From contig NZ_JAAGVY010000006.1 of NCBI RefSeq assembly GCF_010686655.1, positions 94,230 through 158,229 on the forward strand: a stretch of DNA of 64,000 nucleotides, written 5' to 3'. This DNA is from Cryomorpha ignava (lineage in GTDB: Bacteria > Bacteroidota > Bacteroidia > Flavobacteriales_D > Cryomorphaceae). The position numbers were made by a program, and so were the translations under genes. The notes beneath the pieces are model-generated. The model made no database searches. It saw nothing but the letters and a program-made list of their open reading frames with translations, and had not been told where the DNA came from. This document shows positions 37,200-45,139 of this stretch, piece by piece. Each line of letters begins with the position of its first letter. Position 1 is the first letter of the stretch.

Positions 37200-37514
37200 T
37201 TTTTGGTGCTTGGTTTTTGGTGCTTGGTTTTTGGTGCTAGGTATTTCGTTTTTCGCCAAGGCTCGCATCTTGCGAGGCTTTCTTTCTCTGGCGTCCCGCC
37301 AGGTTCACAATGAGATAAATTTGTCAAGAAAATTTGTGGCTGTAATATTCGGAGAGTAACGCTTTTAAAAAACAGGCGAGACGCCTGACCAAAAAGTCCT
37401 CGAGCCAAAAGTTTGGCGACTGCGAGCTTCGAGAAGGTCAATCTTGAAGCTTGCAGCTTATTGCTTATAGCTCCCTTAAAATCCATAAATTAGCCGAACA
37501 AAACCCAAGCAGCG
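37200..37514. repeat. Intergenic repeat region: 14-bp tandem array plus three hairpins
   Basis: Three copies of TTTTTGGTGCTTGG (37200-37241, the last with one change) begin right at the stop codon. Three hairpins with 3-nt loops follow: CTCGCA-TCT-TGCGAG (37262-37276, extended by AAG/CTT), CTGGCG-TCC-CGCCAG (37288-37302) and CAGGCG-AGA-CGCCTG (37373-37387). CTTGCAGCTT near 37447 is shared with the element at 31.5 kb. No gene. Confidence 0.85.
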
Positions 37515-40244
37515 ATGTCAGACTTTTTAAAACAAATGGCAGATAAGATCTTAAGCTCCAACAATGAGCTGAGCACTTATACTGTAATTTCGCCCACCCG
37601 CCGGGCTTCAAACCGGCTTAAAAAAGAACTGACCGCACAACTTTCAACCACAACCTGGCTACCCGAATTTCTAACCATTAATCAATGGTTAGAACGCTTG
37701 TCAGGTCTCGCTCCGGCTGACAATCTTGAGCTAAAATTTACCTGCTACAACGCTTACATCGAAGTGATGCAAGCCAATGCTCAAGGCATTTCAGAATTTT
37801 TCTCCTGGTGCGATATTCTAATCCGCGATTTTAATGACATTGAAGGGCAACTTATAGATCCCAAACCTTTTTTTAAAGAGCTGACTGACTATACAGAAAT
37901 TGAACATTTTAGCTTTCTAACTTCTCCGCTTACCGAAAAACAAGAACGGTACAGAAGCTTTTGGAACGCCATTCCCAAAATACATGAAAAATTTAATGAA
38001 GCACTTCTCAAGGAAGGGCTCGCTTACACGGGATTGATGCTAAGAGAGGCATTCAAAAATATTTCTTCTCCCGATTTCAAATCAAACCAACGCCTTTTTG
38101 TAGCCGGATTTAATGCTTTTTCTCATGCAGAAACCCGTTTGTTAAAGCACTTTCAAGACCGCGGAGAGGCAGAAGTATTTTACGATACCGATGGCTATTA
38201 TTTAGATCAACCCGAAAACCACGCCGGTGTTTTTATTCGAAGGAATCTAAAAAACAAACTCGGCGAAGCGGTTTCAACAAAGCAACCGCTTTCCGAAAGA
38301 GCATTTGATATTGAGTTATGCGAAGCTGCTCACAGAGTAGATCAGGCGCAGGTGGTTGCCGGTCTTTTGGCGGAAGCCAATCCAGAAGAATTAAGAGACA
38401 CCGTACTCGTACTCGCAGATGAATCTTTGCTGATTCCCGTTTTAGATAAGCTACCAAACTCACTGAAGAAGCCGAATATCACCATGGGAATTGGGCTTAC
38501 AGACTCTACTTTTGCTTCATGGATTGAAAGTCTTTACGATGTAACAATCCACAAAATAACCAACGAAAGCGAATCAAAACTTTCGATGGAAAAAATTCAG
38601 GTATTCTTAAACCACCCATTTAGCCAGTTTTTAAATACCGGAATTGATTTTGAAAAACTCGAAAAAACCGGATTTGTAAAATCGGAATTACTCGAGGTGA
38701 ACCCTCTTTTTAAGGCTGAGAAATGGGTTGAGACAGTTTTGGGCTTTTGGATGTGTAGTCGCGATAAACGCAATGAATCGCTTTCCCAACTTTTGAATAT
38801 CCTTGCCACAATTGTGGAAAATCCAAAATCTCCGACCATTGCCATTTTGCAGTCGCAGAAGGGAATAAGCTTGCTAATACGTGGAATAAAGCAGCTTCAA
38901 AATTTTAAGGAACAGGAGCATTTGAGCGATAATATTCACTTACAACTTTTAATGCGCATTTTGTCGGGAGGAAGCATAGATCTGCTCGGCGAACCACAAG
39001 ATACACTACAAATTATGGGATTGCTCGAAACAAGGGCGTTAGCCTTTAAACGGGTGATTATCTGCGGAGTAAACGAAGATACACTTCCTGCCAAACCATC
39101 TCTCGATAGTTTTATTCCATTCGAAATAAGAAACCACCACCACTTGCCCGGAAAAAAAGAAAAAGAGGCCGTTTATGCGTATAATTTCTATCGGCTTATT
39201 CAGCATGCGGAGCATGTAAAACTGGTTTACCACACCGATAAAGGAGATTTCTCGGGGGGCGAAAAAAGCAGATATATTCATCAGATTGAATATGATCTAA
39301 AACGGGTAAACAGCAACCTCAAAATCGTTCATCGCCACCTCGATCGTATAAAAACGGCCGATTACACTTCAGAACTGGTCATAGAAAAAACACCAGAGGT
39401 AATCGCAAAGATTAGAGAACATTTGCAGACCAAGCTATCTATTTCATCAATCAACAGGTACCTTGACGACCCACTTGACTGGTACTACAACTACATACTG
39501 AGATTGCGGGAGCCCGATACCGGAGAAATAAATTTTGCCACGTTTGGCAATATCGTTCACGAGGTATTGGAAAATCTGTATATCCCATTTAAAGGTAAGG
39601 TCTTAAAAACGGATGATCTAAAACAGATGAAAACCATGAGCGAAGCGCTTTTGGAGCAAATAACCCGCAAAATTGTAATGGGCAAAAACATTGATACCGG
39701 TATCAATAAAATTCATCTGGAAACCGCCAAAACTTTGATTTTAAATTATTTAAATTCAGAACTTAAAAACATTGAAAAAGGTCAGATTATTACCTGCCTT
39801 GCTACCGAGGAACTATTGAACAGAACACTTAAAATCAGAACTGAATCAGAGAATATTGACGTAAATTTTACCGGTAGCGCTGATAAAATTCAACGTCGAG
39901 ACGGCGTGCTTGAAATATTGGATTATAAATCAGGCAATGTGGATCCAAAAGATCTAAAAATAAAAGATTTCACTGTGGAGAGTATGACTAAAGTTCCGAA
40001 AGCTGTGCAGCTCATGACTTACAACTGGATGGCGAGCGAGGTTTATCCAGATCAAAAGATTAATTCGCGGATTATCTCAATGCCGGCTCCGTATAAAGGT
40101 GATTTGGAAATTTTATTCGATAAATCTGAAACGGAGGTCTTGGGTAATTTTGAAGAATTTCTTCGAACGGTCATTCTCGATATGCTCGATCCTGATAAAT
40201 TGATTGAGAAGAATATAGCTTTTGAATATGCAACCTATGAATAA
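37515..40244 (+). CDS. AddB-like protein: inactivated helicase with PD-(D/E)XK nuclease domain
   Basis: 909 residues. The N-terminal two thirds resemble an SF1 helicase scaffold lacking Walker A (YTVISPTRRASNRLKKEL at the start). Helicase-like GLLETRALAFKRVIICGVNE lies in the middle. The nuclease domain occupies about 640-909: SISSINRYLDDPLDWYYNYI, then GNIVHEVLENLY, and the catalytic D...DYKSG in VLEILDYKSG. In AddB such proteins act with AddA in recombinational repair; no AddA gene is adjacent. The usual Fe-S cysteines are absent: DDPLDW replaces the first, and the C-terminus ends FEYATYE. Confidence 0.85.
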   Translation: MSDFLKQMADKILSSNNELSTYTVISPTRRASNRLKKELTAQLSTTTWLPEFLTINQWLERLSGLAPADNLELKFTCYNAYIEVMQANAQGISEFFSWCDILIRDFNDIEGQLIDPKPFFKELTDYTEIEHFSFLTSPLTEKQERYRSFWNAIPKIHEKFNEALLKEGLAYTGLMLREAFKNISSPDFKSNQRLFVAGFNAFSHAETRLLKHFQDRGEAEVFYDTDGYYLDQPENHAGVFIRRNLKNKLGEAVSTKQPLSERAFDIELCEAAHRVDQAQVVAGLLAEANPEELRDTVLVLADESLLIPVLDKLPNSLKKPNITMGIGLTDSTFASWIESLYDVTIHKITNESESKLSMEKIQVFLNHPFSQFLNTGIDFEKLEKTGFVKSELLEVNPLFKAEKWVETVLGFWMCSRDKRNESLSQLLNILATIVENPKSPTIAILQSQKGISLLIRGIKQLQNFKEQEHLSDNIHLQLLMRILSGGSIDLLGEPQDTLQIMGLLETRALAFKRVIICGVNEDTLPAKPSLDSFIPFEIRNHHHLPGKKEKEAVYAYNFYRLIQHAEHVKLVYHTDKGDFSGGEKSRYIHQIEYDLKRVNSNLKIVHRHLDRIKTADYTSELVIEKTPEVIAKIREHLQTKLSISSINRYLDDPLDWYYNYILRLREPDTGEINFATFGNIVHEVLENLYIPFKGKVLKTDDLKQMKTMSEALLEQITRKIVMGKNIDTGINKIHLETAKTLILNYLNSELKNIEKGQIITCLATEELLNRTLKIRTESENIDVNFTGSADKIQRRDGVLEILDYKSGNVDPKDLKIKDFTVESMTKVPKAVQLMTYNWMASEVYPDQKINSRIISMPAPYKGDLEILFDKSETEVLGNFEEFLRTVILDMLDPDKLIEKNIAFEYATYE

Positions 40245-40298
40245 AATTAAAGCGCTCCGAAGAGCGCTTTAAAACCTGCAAGGAAAATTTTGAAACCA
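40243..40298. repeat. Copy A of a ~56-bp direct repeat
   Basis: Starts in the AddB-like gene's stop codon. It holds a hairpin AAAGCGCTC-CGAA-GAGCGCTTT, then ACCTGCAA-GGAAAA and TTGAAACCA. It matches copy B (42717-42773) at nearly every base. The hairpin may also act as a weak terminator. Confidence 0.85.
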
Positions 40299-40424
40299 TT
40301 TACAGCTTTTACACTGCACCCTAAAGACGGGATGATTTAAAAAGGTTGCCGAATGGATCAAAAATAAATACGAATCACCAATTTTCAGGTATGTTTTTTT
40401 TATCCAGCTTAACTTTAAACTAGA

Positions 40425-42608
40425 TTATTCTTTAATCCAGAGTAGCGGTGCTATTAATTTACCACTTTCAAATCGCAGAATATAAGCTCCGGCATCGTAT
40501 ACAGAAACATCTATAATAAAGCGCTCTGAGTTTCCCGTGTGAAAAGATTCTATTCGTTTTCCGGAGATATCATAAACAACTACCGCAGCAATTTTCGCGT
40601 TGGCGGGAGCCAAAACTTCTATTTGGGTGGAAGCCGGATTGGGGTAAACCGACGCATTAAAATCGTATTTATCCAATCCCGTAGATTCTATTAAAATCGT
40701 GGTCACCATATTTACCTGCATTCCCGGAAGGGCACCAAAAAACAAGCTCGCCGTATTTTCAATAATTGCACCAGCCGCAATGGTTGATTTTGGTTGAGCG
40801 GAATAGCGTAAAAACCCCCGACTTCCCTCCTCATCATTGGCGGAAGCCGGCAAAGCGATATCATTAAATGTAAACGTAAAAAGATTTCCTTCCTGCTCAA
40901 TAAGCATCGGGTGCGAAACAGATTCGATTTTAAAAGTAGATAAATCAAGGTTTTCATCGAGTGCATCTACAATGTGCATTTGCTGAATAGACTCTGGTGA
41001 TGTGTTTTGAAAGCGAATAAGGTAATCTATTGGCTCATCGCTTATTACAAACCAACTTGTAATAGTATCGGTACTTACCGTTTTAAAATTAAGATCTGTA
41101 TCGTTAGTAACAGCACTCTGGAGGGTGGCTGAATTATTAGAAAAGCTTTGTTCAATTAAGCCAAAGGCGAGCCCGGTAATTGAAACATCAGAATGCAAAA
41201 CATCGCCGTTTGATAACCCACTATTTGCAATAAATGAAATTTCAAAGTCCTGCGATTGGTACGGACAGATATTTTCGCTACTCGAAATAGTTGCGGTATT
41301 TCCCGTAATAATCACATCGGCCATATCGATATTTGTAATTGTCAACGATTCGTTTAGCTCAATTTCAAAAGCGGCACCCTGCGTGCACACCGTTCCAACG
41401 TTTTTATATTCAACCACAAATTTTCCTGTCTGCCCCACAAGAACGGGCTCTGATTGCCAAATTTTGATTTCTAAATCAATCATATCAGGTTGTGGGACAA
41501 CACCGAAATTAACGTTTTGTTTGTATCCACCCAGGGGAATAATAGGCGTTACACTCGATGGTGAAATTGTGTAATATTCCGGTAAATTAGATAGCTGCAA
41601 AACATTATTATTCTGTGAAAGGCAGCCGTAATACATTCCTTGCGAATCGGAATAAATATCACCACCCGAAGTGGCGTCATGGATATGCGCATATGGAAAA
41701 ACCGGTTCGTCCTGCCCTTTGAGACCATTGCCATTCAAATCAAAATAAGTTAAGCCGGAAACACTTGCAGCGCATGGGGTATAATCAAAATTGAGACAAA
41801 CTCCGTAAAGGAGCCCGTAATTATCCTCCAGGTTATCAATAACAGAGAGCGTCCAGGTACCTACTGGCGACTCACCGTTAAGCACCGATAAGGGTTGGGC
41901 AGGAGCGAAAATTCCCAATTGATTCTGAGGATTAAGATCAGCACCGTTATCGGCAAAAAACATACTGAGACCAGATGAGCCGGCTAAAACATTTGGATGA
42001 TTAATAAGATCGACTTCTGTACCCGAAGGGCTTATCAAACTCATAGAAAGATCGCCATTAAACGTGTGGCCAATATCAACAAGAATACCGAGATTGCTAA
42101 TAAGATCTGGAGCTGTTTCCTGCTCAACTTCAAATGTAAACAGAAATGGATCTCCACCTGTATCGGGTAAAATTGAAATTGGGGAATACTGGTTTTCGGC
42201 ACATTGAAATCCCGGGTTGTTCCGCATGGAATATGGGCTCACGTAAAAGTTTACCGTATCGCTCCACAAATCATCACCGCATGAGGTAAGCAGCGAAACT
42301 TTATAAAAATAACGAGCCGCAGTAACCGTAAAATCTAGGATTTGAGTAGGGTTAATGCTTACTTCATTTATGCCGGCCGTTGCTGTTCCACCAAAAGTAG
42401 CAGTTGCTGTACCCGGCATCGGGCCAGAATTGGTGTAAAGCGCTGAAAAAATAAACTGATAAGCTTCAGTGTCCTCTTGAGCATTAAAAGCAATATTCAC
42501 ATTTCCAGGATTTGTAAAATGCCACGACTCAACTACCGGCTCTGTACATTGAGAAAAAACATTAAATGAAAATATTGAAAGCGATAAAAAAAGTAAAATA
42601 TGTTTCAT
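40425..42608 (-). CDS. T9SS-secreted protein with proprotein-convertase P-domain and type A sorting domain
   Basis: 727 residues. A signal peptide (LFLSLSIFSFNVFSQ) comes first. A proprotein-convertase P-like domain (about 140-275) has LGILVDIGHTFNGDLSMSL and ESPVGTWTLSVID. A short SdrD-B-like segment (VSGLTYFDLNGNGLKGQDE) leads to two long beta-rich domains of the DUF11 kind (about 380-645) and then the C-terminal type IX sorting domain. That domain shows VYPNPASTQIEV, VVVYDISGKRI and a final GAYILRFESGK. It is surface-attached or released. No catalytic domain is visible, so adhesion or scaffolding is likely. It is bracketed by two direct repeats. Confidence 0.9.
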   Translation of the reverse strand: MKHILLFLSLSIFSFNVFSQCTEPVVESWHFTNPGNVNIAFNAQEDTEAYQFIFSALYTNSGPMPGTATATFGGTATAGINEVSINPTQILDFTVTAARYFYKVSLLTSCGDDLWSDTVNFYVSPYSMRNNPGFQCAENQYSPISILPDTGGDPFLFTFEVEQETAPDLISNLGILVDIGHTFNGDLSMSLISPSGTEVDLINHPNVLAGSSGLSMFFADNGADLNPQNQLGIFAPAQPLSVLNGESPVGTWTLSVIDNLEDNYGLLYGVCLNFDYTPCAASVSGLTYFDLNGNGLKGQDEPVFPYAHIHDATSGGDIYSDSQGMYYGCLSQNNNVLQLSNLPEYYTISPSSVTPIIPLGGYKQNVNFGVVPQPDMIDLEIKIWQSEPVLVGQTGKFVVEYKNVGTVCTQGAAFEIELNESLTITNIDMADVIITGNTATISSSENICPYQSQDFEISFIANSGLSNGDVLHSDVSITGLAFGLIEQSFSNNSATLQSAVTNDTDLNFKTVSTDTITSWFVISDEPIDYLIRFQNTSPESIQQMHIVDALDENLDLSTFKIESVSHPMLIEQEGNLFTFTFNDIALPASANDEEGSRGFLRYSAQPKSTIAAGAIIENTASLFFGALPGMQVNMVTTILIESTGLDKYDFNASVYPNPASTQIEVLAPANAKIAAVVVYDISGKRIESFHTGNSERFIIDVSVYDAGAYILRFESGKLIAPLLWIKE

Positions 42609-42716
42609 ACCATCCCAATTTTAGATGCAATTTAAGCATTTCAATGACAAATGTAGAACGTTTTAATTATTTTCAAATTCCTTGATTAAGCTGAAAATCA
42701 TTAAAAAAAGGTGGAA

Positions 42717-42773
42717 AAAATTAAAGCGCTCCGTAGAGCGCCTTAAAACCTGCAAAGGAAAAATTTGAAACCA
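42717..42773. repeat. Copy B of the ~56-bp direct repeat
   Basis: Same orientation and plan as copy A: hairpin AAAGCGCTC-CGTA-GAGCGCCTT, then ACCTGCAAAGGAAAA and TTGAAACCA. It lies upstream of the T9SS gene and downstream of the response regulator. Looser likeness continues for some tens of bases (GGTTGCC and ATCAAAAA words in both). Confidence 0.85.
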
Positions 42774-42896
42774 CCCAATAGACGCAAGTCTAATGCCGCG
42801 GTTGCCTTATTTCAATCAAAAAATGAATTTCCAATAGAAAGAAGTTTGAAATTTCGGCCTTAAATTTACATTGAAAAATCAAAATAGATTCTCATC

Positions 42897-43625
42897 TTAC
42901 TCATTTACAAACTTATACCCCACCCCACGAATGGAATGAAAAAAATCGGGTTCTTTCGGATTTTTTTCAAAGTATTTTCTGAAAGCCAGAATATAATTGT
43001 CAATTGTGCGTGTAGATGGATACACATCGTAGCCCCAAACTGTTTCGAGTATCTCTTCTCGCGAAACAACTTCGCCGGGGCGGTCTATTAAAAACTTTAA
43101 AAGTTGAATTTCACGTTTCGAGAGAGTCTCCTTCTTACCTGCCTGAGTAATAATTTCAAAAGTGCTGAAATTAATCTGGTTCGTGCCGAAGCTATAAACA
43201 TCGAGCTCTCTGCCCTCTGCCGGTGCGCGTTTGTGCAGGCGAAGAAGATTTGAAACCCGAAGGAGCAGTTCTTCCAGATTAAACGGTTTGGTGAGGTAAT
43301 CATCGCCGCCAATTTTTAGCCCCTCTACCCTGTCAGCTCCGGTTGACTTGGCGCTAAGAAATAAGATTGGCACCCTGTTTTTTTCGAGGCGTAGCGTTTT
43401 ACAAACTGTAAAACCATCAATCTTTGGCAGCATAATATCCAGAATGCAGAGATCGTAGCGAGCTTGTCGGGCCATGTCAATGGCTTGCTTCCCATCGCGT
43501 GCCACAGATACGTCGTAACCCTCAAACCTTAAGTTCATTAACATGACCTCCACGAGGCTCTCTTCATCTTCCACGAGCAAAATTCTCGGCTTCTTTTCTT
43601 TTGATTCTTCCTGCATACCTTTCAA
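42897..43625 (-). CDS. OmpR/PhoB-family response regulator
   Basis: 242 residues. The receiver domain (about 14-125) has the acidic pair in LLVEDEESL, the phosphoacceptor aspartate in CILDIMLPKIDG, and the lysine in DDYLTKPFN. The DNA-binding winged helix (about 145-240) shows KREIQLLKFLIDRPGEVVSRE and IRGVGYKF. No histidine kinase gene is adjacent, so it is an orphan here. The first ATG was used; a second lies three codons in. Divergent from the menaquinone cluster, so it could share its control region. Confidence 0.95.
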   Translation of the reverse strand: MKGMQEESKEKKPRILLVEDEESLVEVMLMNLRFEGYDVSVARDGKQAIDMARQARYDLCILDIMLPKIDGFTVCKTLRLEKNRVPILFLSAKSTGADRVEGLKIGGDDYLTKPFNLEELLLRVSNLLRLHKRAPAEGRELDVYSFGTNQINFSTFEIITQAGKKETLSKREIQLLKFLIDRPGEVVSREEILETVWGYDVYPSTRTIDNYILAFRKYFEKNPKEPDFFHSIRGVGYKFVNE

Positions 43626-43659
43626 TTCGGCGTTGAACGCTTAAATGTAATCTTACTCT

Positions 43660-43667
43660 TATCTTTG
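43660..43667 (+). promoter_or_regulatory. Promoter -7 box of the menaquinone cluster
   Basis: TATCTTTG matches TAnnTTTG. It overlaps the in-frame TTG at 43665, so that codon cannot be the translation start if the box is used. The next TTG (43683) is 15 nt beyond the box. Confidence 0.6.
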
Positions 43668-43682
43668 CGTAAAATTACGAAC

Positions 43683-44099
43683 TTGGACAAAACAGAGCTC
43701 ATAGAAAGAGCAAATAGAACGAGTAAGAACACTTTGATGGAAACATTGAATATACAGTACACCGATATTGGCGAAGATTATGTAGTTGCCGAAATGCCCG
43801 TAACCAGCGCTGTACATCAACCGATGGGACTTCTTCACGGGGGCGCAAATATGGCGCTCGCCGAATCTGTAGGCAGCCTGGGAAGTTTTGTTTTACTAAA
43901 TGATCCTACTATTGGCGTGGTAGGGTTGGAAATAAACGGCAATCACATTAAAAGCACAAAATCGGGAAAGGTAATTGCCCGCGGTGAGCTGATACACAAA
44001 GGCCGCAGCACCCATGTTTGGGAGATAAAAATAAGAAACGAAGCCGGTGAGTTGCTCACTATTTGCCGAATGACCAATATGATTATCCGCAAGTCTTGA
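43683..44099 (+). CDS. menI: Hotdog-fold thioesterase, probable DHNA-CoA thioesterase
   Basis: 138 residues. PaaI-type hotdog fold with HQPMGLLHGGANMALAES (catalytic region, HGG) and VGLEINGNHIKS. Placed first in the menaquinone cluster, it most likely releases CoA from 1,4-dihydroxy-2-naphthoyl-CoA. The start TTG at 43683 is preferred because the promoter -7 box covers the earlier TTG; ATG 43737 would remove a conserved helix. The leader would be very short. The stop overlaps the TTG start of menF. Confidence 0.85.
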   Translation: MDKTELIERANRTSKNTLMETLNIQYTDIGEDYVVAEMPVTSAVHQPMGLLHGGANMALAESVGSLGSFVLLNDPTIGVVGLEINGNHIKSTKSGKVIARGELIHKGRSTHVWEIKIRNEAGELLTICRMTNMIIRKS

Positions 44100-45139
44100 C
44101 AGAAAAACGGCATAATATTTTGAAAACGGCAGCTACGAAGTTACGCTCTAAGGAGCCATTTTGTATAGCTCGTTTCCCGGGCGAAAAGGAGTTGAATTTT
44201 TATCAAAATCCAACTGCAAACGATCAAAATAAGGGTGATTCATTTCTTGTAAAAGGATGGATTACAAACGATACCACTTATTATTACGCTTCCGCATATG
44301 GCAGTGAATTGGACGCCACTAAAGCCGAAAAAGTAAATTATAGCGAAGATATTCCTACTGAAACATCGTTTGAAACTTATTCTGCCAATTTCAATTCCTA
44401 TCAGCACGCTTTCGCGAATACGAGTGTAAAAAAGGTGATTCTCTCCCGAATAAAGCTTGTTGATATTTCTACCAAATTTGACTTATTGGCTTATTTTGAA
44501 CGGCTTGAATCGGCTCATCCAAATGCGCTGGTTTTTATGCTGCTTCACCCAACTGAAGGGCTTTGGATAGGCGCAACCCCAGAAATTCTCATTTCCCGAA
44601 AGGGCAATAAATACACCACTGTAAGCCTGGCAGCAACACAAAGAATTAGTGAGAAAGAATATCACTGGGGCGCAAAAGAAAAGCAAGAACAGGAATATGT
44701 CTCTGCGCATATTCGCAAAAGCTTAGCCAAAAATGGAATTGAAAATTTTACAGAATCTCGCCCTGCAACAGCCGAAGCGGGCAGCGTGGCTCACTTAAAA
44801 ACGATTTTCGAGTTTGAAGGCGATAACAGAGATTTGGATTTTTTAAACATTGCTGATCAAATTCACCCCACACCCGCAATTTCGGGTACGCCAGTTTCTA
44901 AAGCAATTGATTTAATCAATGCCACCGAAAACCACCTTCGTAGATTATATACCGGCTATCTCGGCCGAATTTCTGCACAATCAATAGATTTGTATGTTAA
45001 TTTGAGATGTATGCAGGTTTTTCCGACTAAAATGGTGTTGTATTTGGGAGGCGGAATTACGCAAGAATCTCAATTAGAAGACGAATGGGATGAAACCGAG
45101 CAAAAGGCAAAAACACTTTTGAAACAAATAAATGGCTAA
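44096..45139 (+). CDS. menF: Isochorismate synthase
   Basis: 347 residues from TTG at 44096 (overlap TTGA with menI). Converts chorismate to isochorismate, the first committed menaquinone step. The chorismate-binding fold is seen in KKVILSRIKLVDIS, LWIGATPEILISR, KTIFEFEG, HPTPAISGTPVSKA and LYVNLRCMQVF, with the Mg-binding glutamates near the end. An ATG at 44063 would put 11 unrelated residues in front and lies inside menI, so the TTG is preferred. Overlaps menD by 8 bp. Confidence 0.92.
   Translation: MTEKRHNILKTAATKLRSKEPFCIARFPGEKELNFYQNPTANDQNKGDSFLVKGWITNDTTYYYASAYGSELDATKAEKVNYSEDIPTETSFETYSANFNSYQHAFANTSVKKVILSRIKLVDISTKFDLLAYFERLESAHPNALVFMLLHPTEGLWIGATPEILISRKGNKYTTVSLAATQRISEKEYHWGAKEKQEQEYVSAHIRKSLAKNGIENFTESRPATAEAGSVAHLKTIFEFEGDNRDLDFLNIADQIHPTPAISGTPVSKAIDLINATENHLRRLYTGYLGRISAQSIDLYVNLRCMQVFPTKMVLYLGGGITQESQLEDEWDETEQKAKTLLKQING

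Noticed and set aside
40243..42773. Reading the flanking direct repeats as integron attC sites around a gene cassette
   Set aside because: The hairpin does not show attC core sites (GTTRRRY/RYYYAAC), no integrase is near, and the enclosed gene runs opposite to the repeats with its own long flanks.
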